A DNA stretch of 64,000 nucleotides from Saprospira grandis (GTDB lineage: Bacteria > Bacteroidota > Bacteroidia > Chitinophagales > Saprospiraceae): contig NZ_CP110854.1 in assembly GCF_027594745.1 (NCBI RefSeq), positions 3,799,501-3,863,500 of the forward strand. The letters run 5' to 3'. Position 1 is the first letter of the stretch. Every line of letters starts with the position of its first letter. This document shows positions 8,340 through 15,906 of this stretch, piece after piece. The notes beneath the pieces are model-generated. The model was not told where the DNA came from. It saw only the letters and a list, made by a program, of their open reading frames with translations, and did not search any database. A program made the position numbers and the translations under genes.

Positions 8340-9668
8340 ATGAAAATGAAGCAATATCTGGCCATAGCGGCTTTTGTGGGAATGGGAGTAGCCGTACAGG
8401 CACAAAACAATTTGCGAACTTCCGCTTTTATGGACCTTATGGATTATAGCGGAGCGCCTGCCAAAAAAGGCGTTTTAGAGCGAGCTAAAACGAATATTGA
8501 TAAAGTCGTTTTGCATGAAAAGACCAAGGATGACGTAAAAAGCTGGAAGTATAAGGGGCAGATTTATCACCGAATCGCTTCGGATGCAGAACTAGGCCCC
8601 AAGTACCCCAATGCCGCTATCGAATGCTATGATGCTTATGAAAAAGCATTGAGTATGGCCGAGGCTGAAGTGGAAGCCAAAGGCAAGCCCAAAAGTAAAA
8701 TCAAGGGAAAAGGCGACTTTAGAACTGGCTTTAAGAATGCGGGAATTGCTCTTTATAATACCGCTACAGCCGCCTTTAATGGCCAAGATTGGACGGCAGC
8801 CTACGAGAACTTTCGTAGAGTGGCCGCTATTCCAGAAAGAACAGCTGCCTTTGACCCCAAAGGTAAAATTGACTTGACCTTTGAAGCCGCAGGTAATACT
8901 GTAGATATGGTCAGTAATGCTCGCTTTTTGGGCGGTCTGGCTGCCGTGAATAACAAAAAAAGCAAAGAGGCCGAAGCCCTACTTTTGCCTGCCTTAGAAA
9001 AGGGAAGCCTTTCTGAAGCCAATGAGCAAACGGCTTACTCTAAACTTGCTTTAGGTTACTTTAATGAAGGAAATACGGCTGCGGCCAAAACTATCTTGAA
9101 AAAAGGCCGAGATAAATATGCTACCAATTTTGACCTACTCATTGCAGAGATTAACATCGCTTTGGCCGAGGGTCGTCTAGCAGAACTGGAGTCAGAACTT
9201 AAGCAAGCTGTAGAAGCCGATAAAGAAAATGTAGAACTGCATTTTGTTTTGGGCAATATGTACGATGAGCTTTTCCGTAAGGCCCTAGAAAAAGCCGAAA
9301 CAGACAAAGCCGCTTATGCAGAGGCAAAAAGCTATTTTGAGAAAGCCGTAAAATGGTACGAAAAAACAAAAGCACTTAAAGCCGACCACTTTAACTCGCT
9401 ATACAGTTTGGGCGCCATTTATGTCAACCACTCTAACTACTTTGTGCTTCAGATGAAGGGCCTAAGCCTTAAGGAAAAAGAAAAAGGCGAGGCTTTGCAA
9501 AAAGAATACATGAGCTATTTGGATGAAGGTTTGGCCCGCTTGCTAGAAGCCGAAAAAGTAAATCCAGATGATCTAGGCCTCATCCGTGCCCTCAAAGAAG
9601 TGTACACCCGCAAAAATGATGATGCGAACTGGAAAAAATACAATGATAAAGAGAAGTCATTGCGTTAA
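8340..9668 (+). CDS. Exported TPR-repeat protein
   Basis: 442 aa, probably periplasmic. Signal peptide MKMKQYLAIAAFVGMGVAVQA is followed by QNN. TPR-like helical pairs run through the protein (KYPNAAIECYDAYEKALSM, DWTAAYENFRRVA, FNEGNTAAAKTILKKG, YFEKAVKWYEKTKAL), with many lysines and alanines. The long unit lengths resemble the exported TPR proteins common in Bacteroidota. ATG at 8340 is 61 bases after element copy 4, and a good terminator follows at 9687. It appears monocistronic. Function unknown; a scaffold for envelope or motility machinery is possible. Confidence 0.8.
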   Translation: MKMKQYLAIAAFVGMGVAVQAQNNLRTSAFMDLMDYSGAPAKKGVLERAKTNIDKVVLHEKTKDDVKSWKYKGQIYHRIASDAELGPKYPNAAIECYDAYEKALSMAEAEVEAKGKPKSKIKGKGDFRTGFKNAGIALYNTATAAFNGQDWTAAYENFRRVAAIPERTAAFDPKGKIDLTFEAAGNTVDMVSNARFLGGLAAVNNKKSKEAEALLLPALEKGSLSEANEQTAYSKLALGYFNEGNTAAAKTILKKGRDKYATNFDLLIAEINIALAEGRLAELESELKQAVEADKENVELHFVLGNMYDELFRKALEKAETDKAAYAEAKSYFEKAVKWYEKTKALKADHFNSLYSLGAIYVNHSNYFVLQMKGLSLKEKEKGEALQKEYMSYLDEGLARLLEAEKVNPDDLGLIRALKEVYTRKNDDANWKKYNDKEKSLR

Positions 9669-9686
9669 TTCATCGCTTTCGAGATA

Positions 9687-9718
9687 AAAAACAGCTCTGT
9701 ATAGAGCTGTTTTTTTTT
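9687..9718 (+). terminator. Terminator of the exported TPR gene
   Basis: Stem AAAACAGCTCT, loop GTAT, AGAGCTGTTTT, then a T-run. Confidence 0.9.
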
Positions 9719-9754
9719 GCGCAATTTTTGCAATCGGCAGCAAAAACAAAATAT

Positions 9755-10618
9755 ATGAAATCAGTAATTAGTCTTTTAATGCTTCTTGGCTTTTTTGGCC
9801 AGCCCCTATTGGCCCAAGAAGCCAGCCCCCTAAAACAGTTGGAAACCGAGTATATCGGCAAAGAAAGTTGGCGCTCTTGGTGGTTGCGAAATAGCGCTAA
9901 CGAAAAAGTGAAAATTTATATGCCCTATTCAGGCAAAAATGCTTGGGAAGATTGGCTAATAGAGGGAGAAACCGTAGATGCCCAAGCTAATCCAACAGGC
10001 ATTGGGAGCAAAAAATGGCAAGAATGGGAATGGCAGGGAAAAGAGCGGATTGTCATGCGCAGTTTGTTTCAACATGGAGATAAGGCCTGGCAAGAATGGG
10101 AAATTTATAGCGAAGCCGCCCCCGATGAAGTCTATTTACTTCGGACCAAATACAGCAGCAGCGAAAAAGCCTGGGAAGAATGGGAGCTAGTTCCAGATTT
10201 TGGAGAAAGTACAGGCCGCCTAGCCTTTAATACCCGCTACATTGGTGGCGATAAAAACTGGGAAAGTTGGGATTTGCAAGATAATTTGCCCGAAGCCTCA
10301 AGCGAAATTAAAATGGCGAGCAGCTTTCTGATGTTGTTTTCGACCATTATGCCTTATTGCCATCCCAAGGCGCGTTGTGCCTTTAATGGCCTGCCCTTAA
10401 AAGGTAAAGTGAAGTTTGTAGAGCATGGAGAAGATATTAAGATCAAGTATGTCGACTATGATGCAGATATTAAGGTCCAATTTGTAGAATGGGGCGCAGA
10501 TGATTGTGGCCAATGGCAAAAGGTAGATTATGGTGAAGACCTGAAGGTTCGGATTGTAGACTGGAATGAAGACCTGAAGGTCGAAAAAGTAGATTATTCT
10601 CCTGGGATGCAAGATTAG
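9755..10618 (+). CDS. Exported protein with Trp repeats and a DUF6150-like tail
   Basis: About 287 aa from the ATG at 9755; a TTG at 9728 would add nine residues before the signal peptide MKSVISLLMLLGFFGQPLLAQ. The body has six units of roughly 28 residues, each built on [KD]xWxxW (KNAWEDW, KKWQEWEW, KAWQEWEIYS, KAWEEWEL, KNWESWDL). The C-terminal 70 residues switch to short beta-type repeats (GEDIKIKYVDYDADIKVQFV, GEDLKVRIVDWNEDLKVEKV) resembling DUF6150 proteins. It was most likely built by two rounds of internal duplication. An envelope location is expected; no enzyme motif is visible. Confidence 0.8.
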   Translation: MKSVISLLMLLGFFGQPLLAQEASPLKQLETEYIGKESWRSWWLRNSANEKVKIYMPYSGKNAWEDWLIEGETVDAQANPTGIGSKKWQEWEWQGKERIVMRSLFQHGDKAWQEWEIYSEAAPDEVYLLRTKYSSSEKAWEEWELVPDFGESTGRLAFNTRYIGGDKNWESWDLQDNLPEASSEIKMASSFLMLFSTIMPYCHPKARCAFNGLPLKGKVKFVEHGEDIKIKYVDYDADIKVQFVEWGADDCGQWQKVDYGEDLKVRIVDWNEDLKVEKVDYSPGMQD

Positions 10619-10628
10619 GGGAATCGCA

Positions 10629-10645
10629 GAACTTTCTTATCTTTC
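10629..10645 (+). promoter_or_regulatory. Candidate promoter, TTATCTTTC box
   Basis: AACTTTCTTATCTTTC, about 15 bases before the ATG at 10660; same motif as before the DUF5682 gene. Confidence 0.4.
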
Positions 10646-10659
10646 CCCAAAGAAAAAGC

Positions 10660-11526
10660 ATGAAAAAACAATTACTTCTTTGGGGAAGCCTTCCCTTTTT
10701 TTTACTGGCTTGTGAGTCGGCCCCAAAAACAGAAAAGACAGAAACAATTGCGCCTTTGCCTAAGGCCGAAACCCCTAGCGGCCCCAGTTTGGGCCAGCAT
10801 TTGAGCGAACAGGCCGAACAGTTGCCGCAGATGCACAGAGGAAAAACACTAGCCGATGCCCAAGGCTTTAGCGATTTGGCCGACCATCTTTTTCATACCC
10901 TGCCCAAAACGATGTTTATGGGGCGGGCCAAGGAAGATGTAGATTATGGCGAAAAAGGAGGCTACCGCACAGCCCTTTTGCATCTCAGCTCTTTAATTGG
11001 GCAAAAAGATTGGCAAAAGATTAAACCCGCCAACTTTTTTCTAGGCGGCTGCCAAACTGATGAACTACTCGACTTGGAGAATAAAACTAGCTTTGGTTAC
11101 CATAATCCCGCCTTGCTAGAGCAGCTGTATAAAGGGCTCGACCAAGAGCTGAAAACAGCAGATTGGGCCAAAAACCGAACTATGCCCGCCCCTTTTGACC
11201 GTTTGCTCTTGCAAACTTGGGCCTACGGACAACTGCTTCCTTGGAAAGATGAGGCCCAAATGACCAGCCTCAAAAGCCAATATCAGGCCCTGATGCAAAA
11301 GGGAATTTCCTACGAGAAAATTATGGCCAATAAGGCTTATGAGCAGTTTTTTAAGCAAACTTTGGAGCAGCGCAAGAAAATTAGCCAAGAATATCCCCAG
11401 GCCTTTGATTACCGCGATAATGATTATGAGGCCGAAATTCTAGCTTTTTGGCTGCGCCGAACCATAGACGGCAGCGCCCCCCAATGGCTAAAAATTATTA
11501 ACCGCTTGCAAGCACATTATAATTGA
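10660..11526 (+). CDS. Lipoprotein of unknown function
   Basis: 288 aa. MKKQLLLWGSLPFFLLACES gives a signal sequence with lipobox LLAC. A Lys/Glu/Pro-rich spacer follows, then a largely helical domain with no recognised motif. Its stop lies 8 bases before the kdsB ATG, and kdsB overlaps the next gene, so the three probably form one operon. That hints at, but does not prove, an outer-membrane role. Confidence 0.75.
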   Translation: MKKQLLLWGSLPFFLLACESAPKTEKTETIAPLPKAETPSGPSLGQHLSEQAEQLPQMHRGKTLADAQGFSDLADHLFHTLPKTMFMGRAKEDVDYGEKGGYRTALLHLSSLIGQKDWQKIKPANFFLGGCQTDELLDLENKTSFGYHNPALLEQLYKGLDQELKTADWAKNRTMPAPFDRLLLQTWAYGQLLPWKDEAQMTSLKSQYQALMQKGISYEKIMANKAYEQFFKQTLEQRKKISQEYPQAFDYRDNDYEAEILAFWLRRTIDGSAPQWLKIINRLQAHYN

Positions 11527-11534
11527 TTTTTCCA

Positions 11535-12251
11535 ATGAAAATTTTAGCTGTAATTCCAGCCCGCTATGCCTCTTCCCGTTTTCCAGGCAAGCCTTTGGCC
11601 GATATTGATGGCCAGCCCATGGTTTGGCGGGTCTATCAGCAGGCCCAAAAAGTAAATTGGACCAAATTAGTGGTCGCTACCGATGACGAACGCATTTTTA
11701 ATGCGGTGAACTCCCGAGGTGGCCTGGCCATGATGACCCGCCCCGATCATCCTTCGGGCAGCGATAGGGTAGGAGAGGTCTTGGCTAAATTGCAAGCGCA
11801 GGGAGAAGATTTTGATTTTGTGGTGAATATTCAGGGCGATGAACCCTTTATTCAGCCCGAACAGTTGGAGGAACTCAAAGGAGCGCTTCGCCCAGGCGGC
11901 ATTAGCAGCCTGATGAAAAAAATTGAGCAAAAAACAATGCTCGAGGCGCCTCAGGTGGTTAAAGTAGTGGTCAATGCCCAACAGCAGGCCCTTTATTTTA
12001 GCCGTTTTCCCATTCCCTTTTTTAGAGGAGAGGAAAATCCCTTGGCCAAACACAATTATTACAAACATATTGGCCTCTATGGCTATGATGCCCAATTATT
12101 ACCCAAGTTGTTGGCGCTCTCTCCCTCGGCCTTAGAACAGGCGGAGTCCCTAGAGCAGTTGCGCTGGCTAGAGGCTGGCTACCCCATTTATATGGCCGAA
12201 ACGCAGTACGAAAGCCATGGCATTGATTATCCCGAAGACCTCAAGCGATGA
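11535..12251 (+). CDS. kdsB: 3-deoxy-manno-octulosonate cytidylyltransferase (CMP-KDO synthetase)
   Basis: About 238 aa. Activates KDO with CTP for lipopolysaccharide inner core synthesis. Family hallmarks are IPARYASSRFPGKPLADI at residues 7-24, VVATDDERI, RPDHPSGSDRVGE, VVNIQGDEPFI, and HIGLYGY with the C-terminal HGIDYPEDL. The ATG at 11535 gives the canonical MKILAVIPARY start; an in-frame TTG at 11523 overlapping the upstream gene is unlikely. The last four bases overlap the YhhN gene (ATGA), suggesting translational coupling. Confidence 0.95.
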   Translation: MKILAVIPARYASSRFPGKPLADIDGQPMVWRVYQQAQKVNWTKLVVATDDERIFNAVNSRGGLAMMTRPDHPSGSDRVGEVLAKLQAQGEDFDFVVNIQGDEPFIQPEQLEELKGALRPGGISSLMKKIEQKTMLEAPQVVKVVVNAQQQALYFSRFPIPFFRGEENPLAKHNYYKHIGLYGYDAQLLPKLLALSPSALEQAESLEQLRWLEAGYPIYMAETQYESHGIDYPEDLKR

Positions 12252-12934
12252 AAAAACCAATTTGGCTTTTAGATATTTTCTATGCGCTGGCTAGCTTGGG
12301 CTGTTTGCTGGGCCGCTTGTCCGATGCCCCCCTAGATCAGCAGCTAGATTATAGTTGTAAGCCCTTGCTCATGCCCATTTTGGCCCTCCGTTTTTATTGG
12401 AGCCTGCCCCAAAATGCCCGAAAAAACGACCTCCTTTTTGTACTGGCTTTGCTTTTTGCCTGGGGCGGAGATGTCGCCCTCATGCTAGGCGATGCCTATT
12501 TTATTTTGGGCCTCGGCAGCTTTTTATTGATGCAGTTGCTCTATAGTTATTTGTTCTTTCAACGGCGCTCTTGGTCCTCCTTTTTGGGCCGCCGACCCAT
12601 TTTTGCGCCCCTGATTTTGTCGCTGGCCTTTGGCTTTTATTTTTTGGCCCTGCCCAAATTATTAGCAGATCCCATCTTGCCTTTTGCCGTGGCACTCTAC
12701 GCCTTGGCGCTGGGCAGCATGAGTATTTTGGCCCTGACGGTCTATAAAAAACAGGCCGCAAAAACCTTGGGCGCCCTGGGCTTGGGAGCCTTCCTTTTCC
12801 TCATTTCCGACCTCATGATTGGACTCAACGCCTTTGTTTATCCCAATTTTTTCTTGGCGGGCTTTGGCATCATGTCTACCTACACCCTGGGCCAATGGCT
12901 GATCGTTTGGGCCTATCCAAAATTAAATAGTTAG
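12248..12934 (+). CDS. YhhN/TMEM86 family membrane protein (lysoplasmalogenase-like)
   Basis: 228 aa polytopic inner-membrane protein with about seven or eight transmembrane segments. It has the family signatures CKPLLMPILAL near residue 36, FAWGGDVALML near 75, and LGLGSFLLMQLLYSYLF. Characterised members (TMEM86B, some bacterial homologues) cleave the vinyl-ether bond of lysoplasmalogens; activity here is inferred from family only. Coupled to kdsB by a 4-base overlap. GC-rich element copy 5 begins 6 bases after the stop. Confidence 0.85.
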   Translation: MKKPIWLLDIFYALASLGCLLGRLSDAPLDQQLDYSCKPLLMPILALRFYWSLPQNARKNDLLFVLALLFAWGGDVALMLGDAYFILGLGSFLLMQLLYSYLFFQRRSWSSFLGRRPIFAPLILSLAFGFYFLALPKLLADPILPFAVALYALALGSMSILALTVYKKQAAKTLGALGLGAFLFLISDLMIGLNAFVYPNFFLAGFGIMSTYTLGQWLIVWAYPKLNS

Positions 12935-12939
12935 TGCTG

Positions 12940-13090
12940 TTTTTGGGGCTTCCGCAGCAAAGCTGCGGCGCTACGCTTTGGGGCTCGCAGGTCTGCTCGG
13001 CCCTGCGGCGGCTTTGCCGCCTGGGTCTGGCCTGACGGCCACCCCGCCGCATCGCTAGGCCAAATAGGAGCTCTGCGCTTCGGCCAGCCT
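12940..13090 (+). repeat. GC-rich intergenic element, copy 5
   Basis: T orientation. TTTTTGGGGCTTCCGCAG, stem CCGCAGCAAAGCTGCGG, CGCTACG, core GCTCGCAGGTCTGCTCGGCC, hairpin GGCGGCTTTGCCGCC, GGTCTGGCC, and end GCATCGCTAGGCC. This is close to a consensus copy. Confidence 0.92.
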
Positions 13091-13324
13091 TTGATAAAAA
13101 TTTTAAGCTAGTCAAGGCATTTTTTAAAGGCATAGCCCTAGCTATGGCTGAGAAAAATAACGATGAATAGCTGGAAATTAAATCAAAGGATAGAAGTGGC
13201 AGGGCTTTTATTTGGCCTTTGCCGCTCATCCATTTTTTCTAGCCCAGCTTTTTTCTTCGGCCTGCTTTTTTATTGCACGCTATTTGTTATCTGCTGGGCA
13301 TTAGCTATCTTTTGACAAAAAATA
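13091..13324. other. Intergenic region without recognised gene
   Basis: After element copy 5, 234 bases of mixed composition precede the pentapeptide gene. I see no ORF of note, tRNA or strong hairpin; TTAGCTATCTTTTG at about 13301-13314 could be a promoter -7 region. Confidence 0.4.
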
Positions 13325-13975
13325 ATGACCATGAAACAGACACTTTCACTCTTTAGCCTCCTTTTCATTTGCTTTTTTAGCTTTTCTACTGGCCTTTTGG
13401 CCCAAGAAGAAGGCGAAATGGACGAGCAGCAATACCGCATGCTCAAAAAGGGCAAAAAATATTGGGATGCCTACCGCAAAAATTTTCCCGATAAGGCCAT
13501 CAATCTATCTGGGGCCAATCTTTCGGGCATGGACCTCTCTAATATGGACCTATCTGGGGCCAACCTGAGCGAAGCCGACCTAAGAGGGGTAAACTTCTAT
13601 GAAACGGTCTTAGAAGAGGCTAACCTTTCTGGTGCCGACTTTGGCGAGTTTAATGGCAAAGTAGCCGAACTCCGCCGCACCAATCTCAAAAATGCCGACC
13701 TGAGCATGGCCGACCTCACTGGGGCCCGCCTACGCAAAGCCAATTGTGAAGGGACCAACTTTACGGGCGCAAGCTTGGTGGGCGTAAACCTAGAAAAAAC
13801 CAATTTGGAAGGGGCAAGCCTGCGAGAAACAGATATGGAAAACACCACTTTCTATCGGACCATCCTCATTAAATGTGATATGACAGATGCCGAAAACCTA
13901 GAAACCGCCAAAATGGAAGAGGTGATCCGCAAAAAAGAAGATATGTATATTCTGGACCAACCCGATTATCGCTAG
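13325..13975 (+). CDS. Exported pentapeptide-repeat protein
   Basis: 216 aa. ATG at 13325 with a second ATG two codons on. Signal peptide through FSTGLLAQ. From about residue 55 to 190 it has A(N/D)LSG-type pentapeptide repeats (INLSGANLSGMDLSNMDLSG and onward), predicting a right-handed quadrilateral beta-helix of 20-25 coils. The cytoplasmic gyrase-protecting members lack a signal peptide, so an envelope role is more likely. A short helical tail (KMEEVIRKKEDMYIL) follows. A strong terminator lies just downstream. Confidence 0.85.
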   Translation: MTMKQTLSLFSLLFICFFSFSTGLLAQEEGEMDEQQYRMLKKGKKYWDAYRKNFPDKAINLSGANLSGMDLSNMDLSGANLSEADLRGVNFYETVLEEANLSGADFGEFNGKVAELRRTNLKNADLSMADLTGARLRKANCEGTNFTGASLVGVNLEKTNLEGASLRETDMENTTFYRTILIKCDMTDAENLETAKMEEVIRKKEDMYILDQPDYR

Positions 13976-13995
13976 GAAGAGAAAAAAAAGCGAAA

Positions 13996-14030
13996 AGCCC
14001 CAAGGCCTAAAAGGCCTTGGGGCTTTTTTC
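13996..14030 (+). terminator. Terminator of the pentapeptide gene
   Basis: AAAAGCCCCAAGGCC, loop TAAAA, GGCCTTGGGGCTTTT, then T-rich. Confidence 0.9.
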
Positions 14031-14100
14031 TTCTAGAGCTAAAACTTGCCTTTTTCTATAAAAAACTGTTGCTTTGTAGCTTCTTAAACCAAAGCGCAGC

Positions 14101-14655
14101 ATGAACGGAAAATTACACCTTATTTTGGGCCCGATGTTCTCGGGCAAGAGCACCCTCTTACTCACTCGCTACCGCCGCTATCGGATTGCGGGAAAAGCTT
14201 GTTTATTAGTAAAATATGCCAAAGACCGCCGCTACGACGATTCTGCAGCTATGATTGTGACGCATGACAAACTGCGGTATGAAGCCACGGCTTGCACCAA
14301 ATTAGCCGAACTAGACGATCTGGTCCAGGATTATGATGTCATTTGCATTGACGAAATTCAGTTTTATCCCGATGCGGCTGATTTTGCCGACCGTTGGGCC
14401 AATCAGGGTAAAATTGTAGAATGTTGTGGCCTTAGCGGAGACTACAAAAGAGAGCCCTTTGAGCAAATCAGCCGCTTGATTCCACGCTGCGATGATATTA
14501 CGCATGTAAAAGCAGTTTGCAAGAGCTCGGGCTTAGATGCCCCCTTTAGTCAGCGCTTTTCTCAGGAAGAAGAACAGGAGGTAATTGGAGGCTCTGATAA
14601 GTATCAGGCGGTATCTAGAGCGGTCTATTTACAGCAACAGAAGAAAGAAGACTAA
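14101..14655 (+). CDS. tdk: Thymidine kinase, type II, zinc cysteines mostly missing
   Basis: 184 aa. Phosphorylates thymidine to dTMP with ATP in nucleoside salvage. P-loop GPMFSGKST at residues 10-18, catalytic DEIQF at 84-88, GLSGDYKREPF near 110-120, and the lasso with IGGSDKYQAVSRAVY near the end. Type II kinases normally hold a structural zinc with CxxC plus CRxC. Here only Cys140 remains; the other three positions read Ser143, Ser172 and Val175. The enzyme probably folds without zinc. Length and all catalytic parts are normal. Confidence 0.92.
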   Translation: MNGKLHLILGPMFSGKSTLLLTRYRRYRIAGKACLLVKYAKDRRYDDSAAMIVTHDKLRYEATACTKLAELDDLVQDYDVICIDEIQFYPDAADFADRWANQGKIVECCGLSGDYKREPFEQISRLIPRCDDITHVKAVCKSSGLDAPFSQRFSQEEEQEVIGGSDKYQAVSRAVYLQQQKKED

Positions 14656-14671
14656 AAAAATAGTTAACTTC

Positions 14672-14849
14672 CAGCCGAAGGGCTTGATCCAAAAGGCGCG
14701 AAGCGCCTTGCCGCCCGCAGGGCGGCAAACGGCCTAGCGCTGTGTAGGGGTGGCCGCAGGCCAGACCCAGGCGGCTTTGCCGCCGCAGGGCCGAGCAGGC
14801 TTGCGAGCCCCGAAACCTAGCGCCGCAGCTTTGCTGCGGAGGCCCCAAA
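14672..14849 (-). repeat. GC-rich intergenic element, copy 6
   Basis: A orientation. Right end GGAGGCCCCAAAG, stem CCGCAGCTTTGCTGCGG, core variant GGCCGAGCAGGCTTGCGAGC, hairpin GGCGGCTTTGCCGCC, far end GGCCTAGCGCTG. An outer hairpin AAGGCGCGAAGCGCCTT extends it to the left. Confidence 0.9.
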
Positions 14850-14913
14850 GAAAAAAATTGAACATTATTATACATAAAAGCGGGCTTTGTCTCGTTGAAC
14901 TAAAGCAAAGAAA

Positions 14914-15153
14914 ATGGAAGTAAAAGATGCCCATGGCAACATGCTCGAAGATGGAGATGCCGTAACTGTAACTCAAGATTTGAAGGTGAAAGGCAGCTCG
15001 ATGGTCGTAAAAAGAGGGACCAAAGTGAAAAGCATCCGCCTCACCGATAATCCCGAAGAAGTGGATTGTAAGGTAGAGGGTAGCGCTATCGTTTTGAAAA
15101 CCTGCTACTTGAAAAAAGCGGCCGACAAAAAGAAAAAGAAGAAGAAAAAATAG
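14914..15153 (+). CDS. PhnA/YjdM-type domain protein
   Basis: 79 aa. Matches the C-terminal domain of PhnA (YjdM): VKDAHGNMLEDGDAVTVTQDLKVKGSS, then VKRGTKVKSIRL, then DCKVEGSAIVLK. The N-terminal zinc ribbon of full-length PhnA is absent. It ends in nearly uninterrupted lysines, a nucleic-acid- or membrane-binding type of tail. Despite the historical name, a role in phosphonate use is doubtful. Three bases separate it from the GT2 gene, so it heads a four-gene operon. Confidence 0.8.
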   Translation: MEVKDAHGNMLEDGDAVTVTQDLKVKGSSMVVKRGTKVKSIRLTDNPEEVDCKVEGSAIVLKTCYLKKAADKKKKKKKK

Positions 15154-15156
15154 CCC

Positions 15157-15906
15157 ATGTATAAAGGACAAAAAGTGGTGGTCGTTTTGCCGGCCTATAA
15201 TGCAGCGCAAACCTTAGAAATAACCTATCAGGAAATCCCTTTTGATTTAGTGGATGAAGTCATTCTTTGTGATGATTGCAGCCGAGATAATACCGTAGAT
15301 GTGGCCAGAGAGCTGGGCATACAGCATATTATTCGGCATGAAAACAACAAAGGATATGGCGGAAATCAGAAGTCGCTTTATAACAAAGCCCTAGAAATTG
15401 GGGGGGACATTGTGATTATGTTGCATCCTGATTATCAATATACGCCCAAGCTAATTCCGGCTATGGTAAATATTTTGGGAGAGGGATTGTATCCGGCTGT
15501 TTTGGGTTCTCGCATTTTGGGCATGGGCGCTTTGAAGGGTGGAATGCCGCTTTATAAGTATGTGGCCAACCGCTTTTTGACCTTTACACAAAACCTATTG
15601 ATCAACTACAAATTATCGGAATATCATACGGGTTATCGGGCCTTTCATCGGGAATTATTGGAGGGCATTGACTTTAATGCCAATGATGATGATTTTGTAT
15701 TTGACAATGAAATGCTTTCGCAGATTGTCTATGCGGGTTTTGACATAGCGGAAGTGACCTGCCCCACCAAATACTTTGAAGAAGCCTCGAGTATTAACTT
15801 TAGGCGGTCGATGAAGTATGGTTTTGGGGTTTTGCGTGTATCTTTGCAGCATCGACTCAACAAATGGGGCTTACTTAAGCTAGCCCGTTATCAAAAGCCT
15901 AGCTAG
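15157..15906 (+). CDS. Family 2 glycosyltransferase, DPM1-like
   Basis: 249 aa GT-A enzyme with VVVVLPAYNAAQTLE at the start, nucleotide-binding DDCSRDNT near residue 40, and HPDYQYTP near 88 as the DxD-like site. RILGMGALKGGMPLYKYVANRFLT and HTGYRAF are typical of dolichol/polyprenyl-phosphate mannosyltransferase-like bacterial GT2 proteins. No transmembrane tail is evident, so it is soluble or peripheral. Its stop abuts the next ATG with no gap. Likely makes a polyprenyl-linked sugar or a surface glycan with the deacetylase-type enzyme two genes on. Confidence 0.88.
   Translation: MYKGQKVVVVLPAYNAAQTLEITYQEIPFDLVDEVILCDDCSRDNTVDVARELGIQHIIRHENNKGYGGNQKSLYNKALEIGGDIVIMLHPDYQYTPKLIPAMVNILGEGLYPAVLGSRILGMGALKGGMPLYKYVANRFLTFTQNLLINYKLSEYHTGYRAFHRELLEGIDFNANDDDFVFDNEMLSQIVYAGFDIAEVTCPTKYFEEASSINFRRSMKYGFGVLRVSLQHRLNKWGLLKLARYQKPS

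Noticed and set aside
12501..12761. Minus-strand frame inside the YhhN gene and similar antisense frames in other genes
   Set aside because: Antisense shadows of GC-biased third positions in clear coding genes.
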